The notes below the pieces were generated by a model. It saw only the letters and a list, made by a program, of their open reading frames with translations, searched no databases and was not told the DNA's origin. Positions 24,390 through 32,632 of a stretch of 64,000 nucleotides of DNA are shown here, piece after piece. Position numbers and translations under genes: made by a program. Source of the stretch: Nevskiaceae bacterium (GTDB taxonomy: Bacteria > Pseudomonadota > Gammaproteobacteria > Steroidobacterales > Steroidobacteraceae); the NCBI GenBank assembly GCA_018883185.1, contig VEQP01000002.1, positions 1 through 64,000 on the forward strand, read 5' to 3'. The first letter of the stretch is position 1. The number at the start of each line of letters is the position of its first letter.

Positions 24390-25612
24390 GGCTGCGGGGG
24401 AGCGTCGTCGCCTGTGCTGTCGTCGGTGGCACCCCGCAATTGCGCACCCACGCGGCGATACGCCTCGCGGAACGGAATGCCCTCGCGCACAACGAGCTCG
24501 TTGGCTCTCTCGGCAGCATGGATGGCCGGATCGAGGCGGATGTTGTCGGCACGAAAGCCCATCGCATCGATGGCGGGTACCAGTATCGCCGTGCTAGCCA
24601 GCGCCAGGTCGATGCCCCGAAACAAAGGCGCCTTGAGCAACTGTAGATCGCGTTGATAGCCCGAGGGCAGCTTGGCGACGATGCCGAGTGCCTCGAGCAG
24701 GCAGGCCTGAGCCGTAGCACTGCGCCCGCGCAGCAGCTCGAACACGTCGGGGTTGCGCTTCTGCGGCATGATCGATGAGCCCGTCGTGAATTCATCGGGC
24801 AAGTGCAGGAAGGCGAACTCCTGCGTGTAGAACAGGCACACGTCCGCCGCAAAGCGCCCGAGATCCTGCATCAGCAGTGTGATTTCAAACAGCAGTTGCG
24901 ATTCGGCCTTGCCGCGCGAGAGCTGCACGGCTGTTACCGGTTCGTGCACCACTTCGAAATCGAGTGCCTGACGCGTGGCTTCGCGATCGAGTGGCAGACC
25001 GGGAGTGCCATAGCCTGCTGCGGAGCCGAGTGGATTCTTGCCAATGCGTCGCTGCACGCTGCGCAGGCCCGCGGCATCGTCACGCAGCTCGGCGGCAAAG
25101 CCACCCGCCCACAACTCCACCGTGCTCGGCATTGCCTGTTGCATGTGCGTATAGCCCGGCAGTGCCAGATCACCCTCGCGCGCGGCGAGACGTGTCAGGG
25201 CGGCCGCGACGCTGTCGGCCGCATCGGCCAGTTGCAGTGTGGCATCGCGCAGATAGAGGCGTAGCGCAGTGAGTACCTGATCGTTGCGTGAGCGGCCAAG
25301 GTGCACACGCCCGCCTGCGGCACCAATCAGCGCGGTGAGACGCTTTTCGAGGGCGGTTTGTCCGTCTTCATCGGCAAGTTCGATGCGCCACTCGCCCTGC
25401 GCATGGGAAGCCGCCAGCGCTTCAAGGCCTTGCTCGATCGCTTCGCAATCGCCTGACGAAAGCAGGCCTTGATCGTGCAGCATCTGCGCATGCGCGATCG
25501 ACGCCCGTGCATCGTAGGCGACGAGTCGTTCGTCGAGGGTGTGATCTTCCCCTGCGGTGTAGTGCAGCACCCGCTCATCGAGCGGTGCGCCTTTGTCCCA
25601 CAGCCGACTCAT
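24386..25612 (-). CDS. argH: Argininosuccinate lyase
   Basis: 408 residues, about 50 shorter than typical ArgH; the C-terminus looks trimmed and ends in an acidic tail. Family blocks are all present: LGRSRNDQVLTALR, then LPGYTHMQQAMPST, then the signature GSSIMPQKRNPD with the flexible catalytic Ser. It splits argininosuccinate into arginine and fumarate, the last step of the pathway. The start overlaps the argB stop by 4 bases, and the next gene overlaps its own stop by 4 bases. Identification is firm; the short C-terminus is a mild oddity. Confidence 0.93.
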   Translation of the reverse strand: MSRLWDKGAPLDERVLHYTAGEDHTLDERLVAYDARASIAHAQMLHDQGLLSSGDCEAIEQGLEALAASHAQGEWRIELADEDGQTALEKRLTALIGAAGGRVHLGRSRNDQVLTALRLYLRDATLQLADAADSVAAALTRLAAREGDLALPGYTHMQQAMPSTVELWAGGFAAELRDDAAGLRSVQRRIGKNPLGSAAGYGTPGLPLDREATRQALDFEVVHEPVTAVQLSRGKAESQLLFEITLLMQDLGRFAADVCLFYTQEFAFLHLPDEFTTGSSIMPQKRNPDVFELLRGRSATAQACLLEALGIVAKLPSGYQRDLQLLKAPLFRGIDLALASTAILVPAIDAMGFRADNIRLDPAIHAAERANELVVREGIPFREAYRRVGAQLRGATDDSTGDDAPPQP

Positions 25613-26556
25613 GCGCTTGCGGGACCACCGGCGGCGAGTTCCGCCGGAGCGAGTTTCTGCACGTCGGCGACGACGAGCGTACCGGTGCCCTCGTTGGTGA
25701 ACACCTCAGCGAGGATCGCATCGGGCGATTTGTAGGAGATCACGTGCACGCGCTTGACTCCACCGGTGATGGCATTTTCGATGGCTTTGGCCTTCGGCAG
25801 CATGCCATCAATGATGCGCTTTTCCTGGCGCAGGCGTTGCAGCCCGGCGAGGTCGGTATAGGAAATCACGGAAGTGGGATCTTCGACATTCTGCAGGATA
25901 CCCGGGGCGCCGGTGCACAGCAGCAGCTTCTCGGCGCCGAGTGCAGCGCCGATGGCGGAGGCGACCGTATCGGCGTTGATATTGAGCAGGGTCCCGGCGT
26001 CGTCGCTCGAGAGCGGAGAGATCACAGGCATTAAACCGTTGTCGAGCAACTTACGGATCACGTCGGTGTCGATGTAGTCGATGTCACCGACCAGACCGTA
26101 GTCGACCATGCCATCGCCGGTCTGCAATTTCACCGGCGCACGCTTGCGTGCCTGCACGAGGCCGGCGTCCACGCCGCTGATGCCGATCGCGGGGATCTCG
26201 AGCTCGCGGCAGGCGGCGAGAATGCGCGTGTTGATGAGTCCGCTTAAGACCATGGCGGTGGCGTCGATGGAGCGCGCATCGGTGACGCGTCGCCCCTCGA
26301 TCATCTGCGTCGGCACGCCGAGTTTCTCGGTGACTTCGGTGAGCTGTGGGCCGCCGCCGTGCACGAACACTACACGGATGCCTAGCGAGTGCAGGATCGC
26401 AATCTGTTCGACGAGTCCTCGCGTTGCTTCGGGGTCGCCGAACACGCCGCCGCCCGCCTTCACAACGAAGGTCTTGCCCTTGTAGAGGCGGATGTACGGT
26501 GCAGCGCCGCGCAGTGCGCGAATGACGGCGGAAGGGTCAGCTCGGTGCATGATCAT
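25609..26556 (-). CDS. argB: N-acetylglutamate kinase (N-acylglutamate kinase)
   Basis: 315 residues from ATG 26556; a longer frame to 26667 has no kinase homology in its extra part. Amino-acid-kinase motifs: KTFVVKAGGG (phosphate Lys), FVHGGGPQ, and the acylglutamate-binding region MVLSGLINTRI. It phosphorylates N-acyl-glutamate. It is a free-standing kinase, unlike xanthomonad enzymes that carry a fused acetyltransferase (synthase) domain at the C-terminus; here the frame ends shortly after the kinase fold, so it cannot supply the first step. Upstream neighbour argF' is 28 bases away. Confidence 0.92.
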   Translation of the reverse strand: MIMHRADPSAVIRALRGAAPYIRLYKGKTFVVKAGGGVFGDPEATRGLVEQIAILHSLGIRVVFVHGGGPQLTEVTEKLGVPTQMIEGRRVTDARSIDATAMVLSGLINTRILAACRELEIPAIGISGVDAGLVQARKRAPVKLQTGDGMVDYGLVGDIDYIDTDVIRKLLDNGLMPVISPLSSDDAGTLLNINADTVASAIGAALGAEKLLLCTGAPGILQNVEDPTSVISYTDLAGLQRLRQEKRIIDGMLPKAKAIENAITGGVKRVHVISYKSPDAILAEVFTNEGTGTLVVADVQKLAPAELAAGGPASA

Positions 26557-26584
26557 CGGTAGGACACTCCAGACAGGGGCGAGT

Positions 26585-27580
26585 TCAAGCGAGCAGGCGG
26601 TGCAACACCGCCATCTGCGCCGTGAGGCGGTTGTGCGCTTCGCGCAGCACGATGCTGCGCGGACCATCGAGCACTTCGTCGGCTACGGCCACATTGCGGC
26701 GTACCGGCAAGCAGTGCATGAACTTGCAATCCGGCGCCGCAGGGCCGAACCAGTCTTCGCGCACGCACCAGTCGGTGAGGTTCGCGCGCAGCGCGGCATC
26801 GCCTGCCGAGTCGCCGTAGTGGGTGGTCGAGCCCCATTCTTTGGCGTAGAGCACGTGAGCACCGGTGAGTGCGTCGGCGCGATCTTGCGTCTCGCGCACC
26901 GAACCGCCTGAGGCGGCAGCGGCGGCACGAGCCTTGTCCATGATCTCCGGGGGTAGCGCGTAGCCCTCGGGTCGCAGCACCACCACCTCCATGCCGCGTT
27001 GCGCTGCCATGTGCACGGTAGCCGCCGGCACCGCGATCGGGGTGACGCGCGGATGGTTGGCCCAGGAGAGGACGAACTTGGCGCGCTGTGGCATGCCGAT
27101 GTCATCCAAGGTCTTCCAGTCGGCGAGCGCCTGACAGGGATGATTGACCGCGGATTCGAGATTGATGAGCGGCTTGTCGACCACGCTCGCCATCGCCTTG
27201 AAATTAGTTTCCGCCAGATCGTGGCGCAGATCTTTGCCTTCGGCGAAGGCGCGTATGCCCAGTGCGTCGGCATAGGAGGCGAGCACCGGCAGCCCTTCGC
27301 GGACGTGCTCGGCCGCAGCACCATTCATGATGGCGCCGACTCGTGATTCGAGTTGCCAGGTGCCCTGCCCAGGCGTGATCACGAACGACGAGCCACCGAG
27401 TTTGGTCATGCCGACCTGAAACGATGCGAGTGTGCGCAGCGAGGGGTTGAAGAATACGAGGCCGAGTATTTTCCCCGCGAGTGCGCGCGGCTCCGGATGC
27501 TGCTCAAGACGCCGCGCAAGCGCGAGCAGATCGATGATTTCCTCGCGCGAGAAGTCGGCCAGATCGAGAAAGCGTTTCAT
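26585..27580 (-). CDS. N-acylornithine carbamoyltransferase (ArgF' type)
   Basis: 331 residues. It is not the ordinary ornithine enzyme: the carbamoyl-phosphate block is FFNPSLRTLASF, then IMNG...EH, then HCLPVRRNV, the pattern of acetyl- and succinyl-ornithine carbamoyltransferases. The residue that, as I recall, separates the two (Glu92 in the Xanthomonas acetyl enzyme, Pro90 in the Bacteroides succinyl enzyme) corresponds to Ala90 here (sequence AAEH). It would make N-acyl-citrulline, which needs a later deacylase; none is encoded nearby. The start overlaps the argD stop as ATGA. Confidence 0.88.
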   Translation of the reverse strand: MKRFLDLADFSREEIIDLLALARRLEQHPEPRALAGKILGLVFFNPSLRTLASFQVGMTKLGGSSFVITPGQGTWQLESRVGAIMNGAAAEHVREGLPVLASYADALGIRAFAEGKDLRHDLAETNFKAMASVVDKPLINLESAVNHPCQALADWKTLDDIGMPQRAKFVLSWANHPRVTPIAVPAATVHMAAQRGMEVVVLRPEGYALPPEIMDKARAAAAASGGSVRETQDRADALTGAHVLYAKEWGSTTHYGDSAGDAALRANLTDWCVREDWFGPAAPDCKFMHCLPVRRNVAVADEVLDGPRSIVLREAHNRLTAQMAVLHRLLA

Positions 27581-28725
27581 ATTTCCTTCAGTGCATCGCG
27601 CAGGATGTCGACGTGTTCTTCTTTGAGGATGTACGGCGGCAGCAAGCGCAGTACGAAGGGGTCGGCGCTGGTGCCGACCAGGATGTCGCGCTTCAGCAGT
27701 TCCTGTTGGATGTCCTTGGCAGGCCGCACCATGCGCAAGCCATGCAGAAAACCCCGACCCTGATGTCCACCGACCGGCCCGACCGTGCAGGTTTCGCGTA
27801 GGTACTCGGATACCCGGCGAACGTTGTCCATGAGGTTTTCGGTTTCGATCGCCGCAATCGTGGCTTCGATGGCGGCGCAGGCCATGGGACCGCCACCAAA
27901 GGTCGTGCCCAGCCCCTCCATCTTGAGCGCGTTGGTCACATGCGGACTCATCAACAAGGCGCCGCAGGGGAAGCCGTTGCCGAGCGCCTTGGCGGTGGTG
28001 AGCATGTCTGGCATCAAGGTGTAGAGGTTCGCGGCAAAGGGCCAGCCGCTGCGTCCCATACCGATCTGCACTTCATCGAAGATCAGCATCGCGCCGACTT
28101 CGTTGCAGCGTTTGCGCAAAGCCTCGAGGAACTTGGCGCCCATGTCGTAAGCCCCACCGACGCCCTGCACGGGCTCGACGATGACTGCTGCCGTGTTGCG
28201 ATCGATCTTGATTGGGATCGCGTCGATCTTGCCGCGCGGGATGAACGAGGCAGCGAAGGGCATGCGCGGGAACTCATACCATTTCTGCGCAGCGCCCCAG
28301 GTCACGGCGCCGGCCGCTGCCGTGCGGCCGTGAAAGGAGCCTTCGACTGCAACGACGCCTGTGCGGCGCGTCACGCGGAACGCCATGCGCAAGGCGTTTT
28401 CGTTGGCCTCAGCGCCCGAGTTGACGAAGAACACGCTATCGAAATAATCGCCGGCGAAGCGCACGAGATTGGCGGCCGCGCGGACGCGCACGGCCATCGG
28501 TACCGCGTTGCTCTGGAAATTGCATTCCATCGCCTGCTTGGTGATGGCACGAGTCCAGCCCGGATGCTTGTAGCCGAGCGCAGCCACCGCGTGCCCGCCA
28601 TAGAGATCGAGGATCTTGCGACCGTCCGAGGTGTGCAGCCAGACGCCTTCGGCGTCGACCACGTCCATGGGGTATTGCGCGAAGACCGGTGCAAGCCGGT
28701 TCGGATATTCTTCTTCGGAGCTCAT
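27577..28725 (-). CDS. argD: N-acylornithine aminotransferase
   Basis: 382 residues from ATG 28725, which overlaps the argC stop as ATGA. This is a fold-type I PLP enzyme of class III: the N-terminal LDLYGGHAVAALGYKHPG block, the VNSGAEANENALRMA helix, the phosphate-loop SFHGRTAAA, IFDEVQIGMGRSG, and the PLP Lys in TTAKALGNGFPCG. It interconverts N-acylglutamate semialdehyde and N-acylornithine. Acyl preference cannot be read from sequence. It is coupled to argC upstream and argF' downstream. Confidence 0.92.
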   Translation of the reverse strand: MSSEEEYPNRLAPVFAQYPMDVVDAEGVWLHTSDGRKILDLYGGHAVAALGYKHPGWTRAITKQAMECNFQSNAVPMAVRVRAAANLVRFAGDYFDSVFFVNSGAEANENALRMAFRVTRRTGVVAVEGSFHGRTAAAGAVTWGAAQKWYEFPRMPFAASFIPRGKIDAIPIKIDRNTAAVIVEPVQGVGGAYDMGAKFLEALRKRCNEVGAMLIFDEVQIGMGRSGWPFAANLYTLMPDMLTTAKALGNGFPCGALLMSPHVTNALKMEGLGTTFGGGPMACAAIEATIAAIETENLMDNVRRVSEYLRETCTVGPVGGHQGRGFLHGLRMVRPAKDIQQELLKRDILVGTSADPFVLRLLPPYILKEEHVDILRDALKEI

Positions 28726-29804
28726 GTCCATCCCGCTGCGGGAGCCGTCAAGCCCGCGGTTTCCGGCAGATCGAACAGGCGATTCATCCATTGTACGGCG
28801 CCGCCTGCAGCGCCTTTGTTCAAGTTGTCGATGACGCAGGTCACGGCCACCGTGCGCCCATTGCCGATGACCGACAAGTGCGCGTAATTGCTGGCGACGA
28901 TATCTTTGAGTCGCGGTGCCGTATCGAGTACGCGTACGAACGGCGAGTGCGCATAGAACTCACGCAAGCGGGCCAACAGACTCGCCGTATCGAGCGGTGC
29001 GCCGTGCGTCGGAGTCTTCAGGCTCGCCTGCACCGTTGCGTGAATGCCGCGCGCGAACGGGCCCGAGTGAGGCACGAAGGCGAAATCGGCAGTGACGCCG
29101 CTCGCGGCGGCTGCACAGGCCGTGATTTCGGGGATGTGTCGGTGGACGAGTGCATTGTACGAGTAGAGGTCGCTGTGACGAGTCGGATGGTGTGTGCCAT
29201 CGACAGGCTTGCGCCCGGACCCGGTGCTGCCGGTGATGCCGCTGACGAATAGCGTCGGCGTGACGAGATCGAGTGCCAGCAGCGGCACCGAGGCGAGGAG
29301 GATCGCCGTAGCGAAGCAGCCGGGGTGCGCCACGTGCTGCGTCGGGGCCTTGGGCAGATGCTCCGGCACCGCGCAGGTGAAGTCCTGGATGCGCGCCGGC
29401 GCGCCATGCGCATGCTTATAGACCGATGCGTAGGCGTCGGCCGTGCTGTAACGATAGTCGGCGGAGATGTCGACCACTCGCGGCCGTGTGCCTGCAGCCT
29501 CTGCGGCAGAGAGCAGGCGATCGATGAGCGCGGCGCTGACGCCGTGCGGTGCCGCCGAGAACACGGCGCTCCGCGGATGCTGCGCGAGCTGGTCGCGGAT
29601 CTGCTCTTCGCTCGAGAAGCGAAGATCGCCGAGCACGGCGGCCAAGTGGGGAAACGCCTTGCCGACCGGTTCGCCGGGTTGCGAGTCCGACATCACCCCC
29701 GCGAGCTCGAAGTGCGGGTGCGCGAGCACGAGCCGCAGCACTTCGCCGGCTACGTAGCCGGTGCCACCGAGGATCAGGGTTGGAATGCGCGCGCTCATGT
29801 CCAT
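28722..29804 (-). CDS. argC: N-acyl-gamma-glutamyl-phosphate reductase
   Basis: 360 residues. An NAD(P)-binding start (ILGGTGYVAGEV) leads to the catalytic Cys163 in AHPGCFATAILL and later SGITGSTGSGR. The usual motif in enterobacterial ArgC is PGCYPT; the PGCFAT form here recalls enzymes from N-acyl-citrulline pathways (from memory). It reduces N-acylglutamyl-5-phosphate to the semialdehyde. It lies 41 bases after the DUF1611 gene, the largest gap within the argG-argH block. Confidence 0.92.
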   Translation of the reverse strand: MDMSARIPTLILGGTGYVAGEVLRLVLAHPHFELAGVMSDSQPGEPVGKAFPHLAAVLGDLRFSSEEQIRDQLAQHPRSAVFSAAPHGVSAALIDRLLSAAEAAGTRPRVVDISADYRYSTADAYASVYKHAHGAPARIQDFTCAVPEHLPKAPTQHVAHPGCFATAILLASVPLLALDLVTPTLFVSGITGSTGSGRKPVDGTHHPTRHSDLYSYNALVHRHIPEITACAAAASGVTADFAFVPHSGPFARGIHATVQASLKTPTHGAPLDTASLLARLREFYAHSPFVRVLDTAPRLKDIVASNYAHLSVIGNGRTVAVTCVIDNLNKGAAGGAVQWMNRLFDLPETAGLTAPAAGWT

Positions 29805-29845
29805 GCTGCCGTCATTGATCTTTGGTTGTCGGTGATCTTTGGCGG

Positions 29846-30925
29846 TCAGTGCGCCGCGACCACCGGGAATTTCCCGGCGAGGCCGATCGCCTCGATCACG
29901 CAGTCGCCGAGCGCCGCGCCATCGCTCAAGGCATTGAAGGCGGGCACATTCATCTGCTGACGGATGATGTCGACGCCAACCGCATTGTCAGTGGAGGGGC
30001 CGGTGACCGCGCAAGGCTCTACCTTGAAGCGCTCGCGCAGCAGTTTTACGCCGCCCCAGGCAGCGACTGGATCGTTGGCCGACAGCACGACACCTGTTAA
30101 TGCACTGCGGATGTCGGCGCAATCGAGGATGGCATCGACGCCATAGGTACCGAGGATGCCATCGCCGAGTTCGAACACGATGACGTCGGGTTTCTTGGCG
30201 GCAAGTTCCGTGATCATGGTCCGCGTAAGGGCGGGGCCCACGGCCCGTGTGGTGGTGATCACGCCGAGATCGGTGAAGATCATCGAGTGGCGCGCACCCG
30301 CATCTTCCATGGCGAGGATGTCGCGACGCAGCGAAACACCGGTGGCTTTGAAGCAATCGACCACGAGGCCCCGGTGACGCATGCGGCTGACCATGGCGCA
30401 GGCGGCGGCAGTTTTGCCGGCCTCCATGCAGGTGCCTGCGAGGGCGACGACCGGTACGCCCTGTGAGTCGAGCGGCGCTTCGAAGTCGAGTTTGCGAAAG
30501 CCTGCCCGTGCGGGTACGCCGATGCGCTCGCCGAGATACGGGAAGGTGAGCACGACGCCGAGCACGCGACACTCGAAGGGCTTGCCGTGCTGCGGGTTGG
30601 CCGAATCGCAGATGCCGAGCACGCCGCCAATATTGAGCATGTTGATGATATCGCCCGCTGCGAGGGTCGGCGGCACGTGACCCGAGTAGCCGAACAGTGC
30701 TTTGCGGTGCCCGAGCGCACCGACGACGATGTCGCCTTTGTTGACCTTGGCCATACGGCCGCTCGTCAGTTCAAGCGTGTTGTAGCTCGACTTGCTGGTC
30801 AGCACCTCGACCACCACGACCACGCCCTCCTCGGAAGGCAGGTTCTCCGTGGCAATGCGCACCTCATGCCCGAGACCGCAGGCCTGCGTGATGGATGCGA
30901 TCTTGTCGACGACGATGGTTCTCAT
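29846..30925 (-). CDS. DUF1611 (DgcN-like) protein within the arginine operon; candidate N-acylglutamate synthase
   Basis: 359 residues from ATG 30925, overlapping the argG stop as ATGA and with GGAGAAGG upstream. The N-terminal domain (about 1-145) precedes a P-loop-like domain with GTCMEAGKT at 164-172 and later blocks FKATGVSLR, DVIVFELGDG and VLSANDPVAAWGG, the DUF1611 (PF07755) pattern. I recall that a DUF1611 member, DgcN, was reported as a D-glutamate N-acetyltransferase. Every other enzyme step from N-acylglutamate to arginine except the deacylase is encoded here, but no ArgA/ArgJ is, so this protein may perform the missing acylation of glutamate. Family membership is likely; function is inference. 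Confidence 0.75.
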   Translation of the reverse strand: MRTIVVDKIASITQACGLGHEVRIATENLPSEEGVVVVVEVLTSKSSYNTLELTSGRMAKVNKGDIVVGALGHRKALFGYSGHVPPTLAAGDIINMLNIGGVLGICDSANPQHGKPFECRVLGVVLTFPYLGERIGVPARAGFRKLDFEAPLDSQGVPVVALAGTCMEAGKTAAACAMVSRMRHRGLVVDCFKATGVSLRRDILAMEDAGARHSMIFTDLGVITTTRAVGPALTRTMITELAAKKPDVIVFELGDGILGTYGVDAILDCADIRSALTGVVLSANDPVAAWGGVKLLRERFKVEPCAVTGPSTDNAVGVDIIRQQMNVPAFNALSDGAALGDCVIEAIGLAGKFPVVAAH

Positions 30926-32142
30926 TGTTTTGCCTTCTCCGCTGCACGTTCGCCGGCACGGCGATGAAACACTCCGGTCAAACCGACGATGCGCGAAAAG
31001 CCGAGCGCATCGGCCGCCGTCCACTCGCCTGTCGCCTCGCCGTAGACACCCTTGGAGGCCGCCATCAGCGAGTAGGGGGAATCGACGCCCTCGATGAATG
31101 CTGAGCCAGGGCGCAACAGCACGTTGACCGTGCCGGTGACGCGCTGCTGCGATTGCAGCAACAGCGCTTCGATGTCGCGACAAACCGGATCCAGCAACTG
31201 GCCTTCGTGCACCCAGTCGCCATAGGGTCCCGCGAGCATTTCTTTGATGCGCTGCTGCCGGCCGGTCAGCACGAGTTTTTCGAGTTCGCGATGGGCATTG
31301 AGCAGGATCTCTGCCGCCGGTGCCTCGAACGCCACCCGACCCTTGGTGCCGATGATGGTGTCGCCCAGGTGAATCCCTCGGCCGATGCCATAGGGTCCGG
31401 CGATCGCCTCGAGTGCCTCGATGACTTCGACGGGCGAGCGGTCGACGCCGTCGAGCCCGGTGGGCACGCCCTGCGTGAAGTGCAGGACGTGACGCTCCGG
31501 TGCACGCGGCTGGCTGAAAGCATCGCGCGAGAGCACCCAGGCTTCATCCGGAATGCTGCCCTGCGAGGTCAGCGTTTCTTTGCCGCCTATGCTCACGCCC
31601 CAGAGGCCACGATTGATCGAGTACGCCGCGCCGAACGGCGGCACCGGCAGTTGCCGCGCCTGCAGGAAATCGAGTTCTTCCTGGCGCTTGAAGTTCCGAT
31701 CGCGCACCGGCGCGATGATTTCGAGTTCGGGGGCCAACGTGCGCAGCGCGACTTCGAAGCGCACTTGATCGTTGCCTGCGGCCGTGCAGCCATGGGCGAT
31801 GCTGCCGGTACCGAGCTTTCTCGCCATCAGCGCAATGGTTTGCGCCTGCATGACGCGCTCAGCACCGACGCAGAGCGGGTACAGCTGACCGCGACGCACG
31901 TTACCCATGATGAGGAAACGCAGCACCTGCTCGAAGTAGTCCGCGCGTGCATCGATCTGGTGGTGCTCGCTCGCACCGAGGGCGAGGGCCCGCTCGTGCA
32001 GGGTGCGGGCCGTGGCCGCATCGATGCCACCCGTATCCACCGTGACGGTGATGATCGGGCGCTGATACTGCTCCTTGAGCCAGGGAACGAGAAATGAGGT
32101 GTCGAGACCGCCTGAGTAGGCGAGGACGATAGGCTGGGACAT
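30922..32142 (-). CDS. argG: Argininosuccinate synthase
   Basis: 406 residues, normal length. The PP-loop LAYSGGLDTSF is at the N-terminus (ATG 32142, AAGGA 8 bases upstream; the longer frame to 32307 runs through argR and is not real). Other family blocks: GCTAAGNDQVRFE and YSINRGLWGVSIGG. It joins citrulline and aspartate using ATP. It starts ten bases after the argR stop and is translationally coupled to the DUF1611 gene. Confidence 0.95.
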   Translation of the reverse strand: MSQPIVLAYSGGLDTSFLVPWLKEQYQRPIITVTVDTGGIDAATARTLHERALALGASEHHQIDARADYFEQVLRFLIMGNVRRGQLYPLCVGAERVMQAQTIALMARKLGTGSIAHGCTAAGNDQVRFEVALRTLAPELEIIAPVRDRNFKRQEELDFLQARQLPVPPFGAAYSINRGLWGVSIGGKETLTSQGSIPDEAWVLSRDAFSQPRAPERHVLHFTQGVPTGLDGVDRSPVEVIEALEAIAGPYGIGRGIHLGDTIIGTKGRVAFEAPAAEILLNAHRELEKLVLTGRQQRIKEMLAGPYGDWVHEGQLLDPVCRDIEALLLQSQQRVTGTVNVLLRPGSAFIEGVDSPYSLMAASKGVYGEATGEWTAADALGFSRIVGLTGVFHRRAGERAAEKAKQ

Positions 32143-32152
32143 GCGGGGATCC

Positions 32153-32602
32153 TTAGAGGCGAAACAGCTCGCGCAAGCGCGCGACGAGGGCCGTTTGCGC
32201 AGCCCCGGTATCGGTGGCGATGAAGATGGTGTCATCGCCGGAAATAGTGCCGACCACCTCGGGCCAGGCGGCTTTGTCGATGGCCGCGGCGACGCTTTGA
32301 GCGGCACCGATCGTAGTGCGCAGCACTGTCAGGGCGCTGCCCGCGGTGGCTACGCCACGTACAAACTGGCGCAGGGTACCGAAGTCATCGAGGCTGCGAT
32401 TGGCGTCATCGGGCGGCAGGTAGCGCCCGCCGGCCTTGAGCACCCCGAGATCGCGCAAATCGCGGCTGATCGATGACTGGGTGGCCTCGTGACCCTCGTC
32501 TCGCAAGCGACGCACGAGCTCATCCTGCTTGCGCACGGGCGCCGCGCGCAGGATGCGCAAGATGGCCGAGCGGCGGGTGTTGCTGTGGAGGTCGGCGTGC
32601 AT
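32153..32602 (-). CDS. argR: Arginine repressor
   Basis: 149 residues from ATG 32602 (seven more if ATG 32623 is used). The N-terminal winged helix contains TQSSISRDLRDLGV, close to the SQ/TVSRxL recognition helix of ArgR, and the C-terminal oligomerisation domain has SGDDTIFIATDT, the GDDT arginine-binding region. Neither start has a clear Shine-Dalgarno. Two operator-like sites lie over the start, so autoregulation of the whole operon is likely. It is the first gene of the arginine operon and almost touches the M48 protease gene upstream. Confidence 0.9.
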   Translation of the reverse strand: MHADLHSNTRRSAILRILRAAPVRKQDELVRRLRDEGHEATQSSISRDLRDLGVLKAGGRYLPPDDANRSLDDFGTLRQFVRGVATAGSALTVLRTTIGAAQSVAAAIDKAAWPEVVGTISGDDTIFIATDTGAAQTALVARLRELFRL

Positions 32603-32632
32603 AAAGTTGCACGCATTATGCATATTAATGCA
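32598..32632. promoter_or_regulatory. Two ARG-box-like operators, 21 bases apart
   Basis: TGCATAAAGTTGCA (32598-32611) and TGCATATTAATGCA (32619-32632) are 14-base imperfect palindromes with TGCA ends. Their start-to-start distance of 21 bases equals the usual phasing of paired ARG boxes bound by an ArgR hexamer. They cover the argR start and the stop codon of the upstream protease gene, so the operon promoter must lie inside the end of that gene. Confidence 0.6.

Noticed and set aside
26557-26667. Extra N-terminal residues on ArgB
   Set aside because: The extension is basic and Cys-rich with no kinase homology and overlaps the end of the carbamoyltransferase gene; ATG 26556 starts the kinase fold properly.
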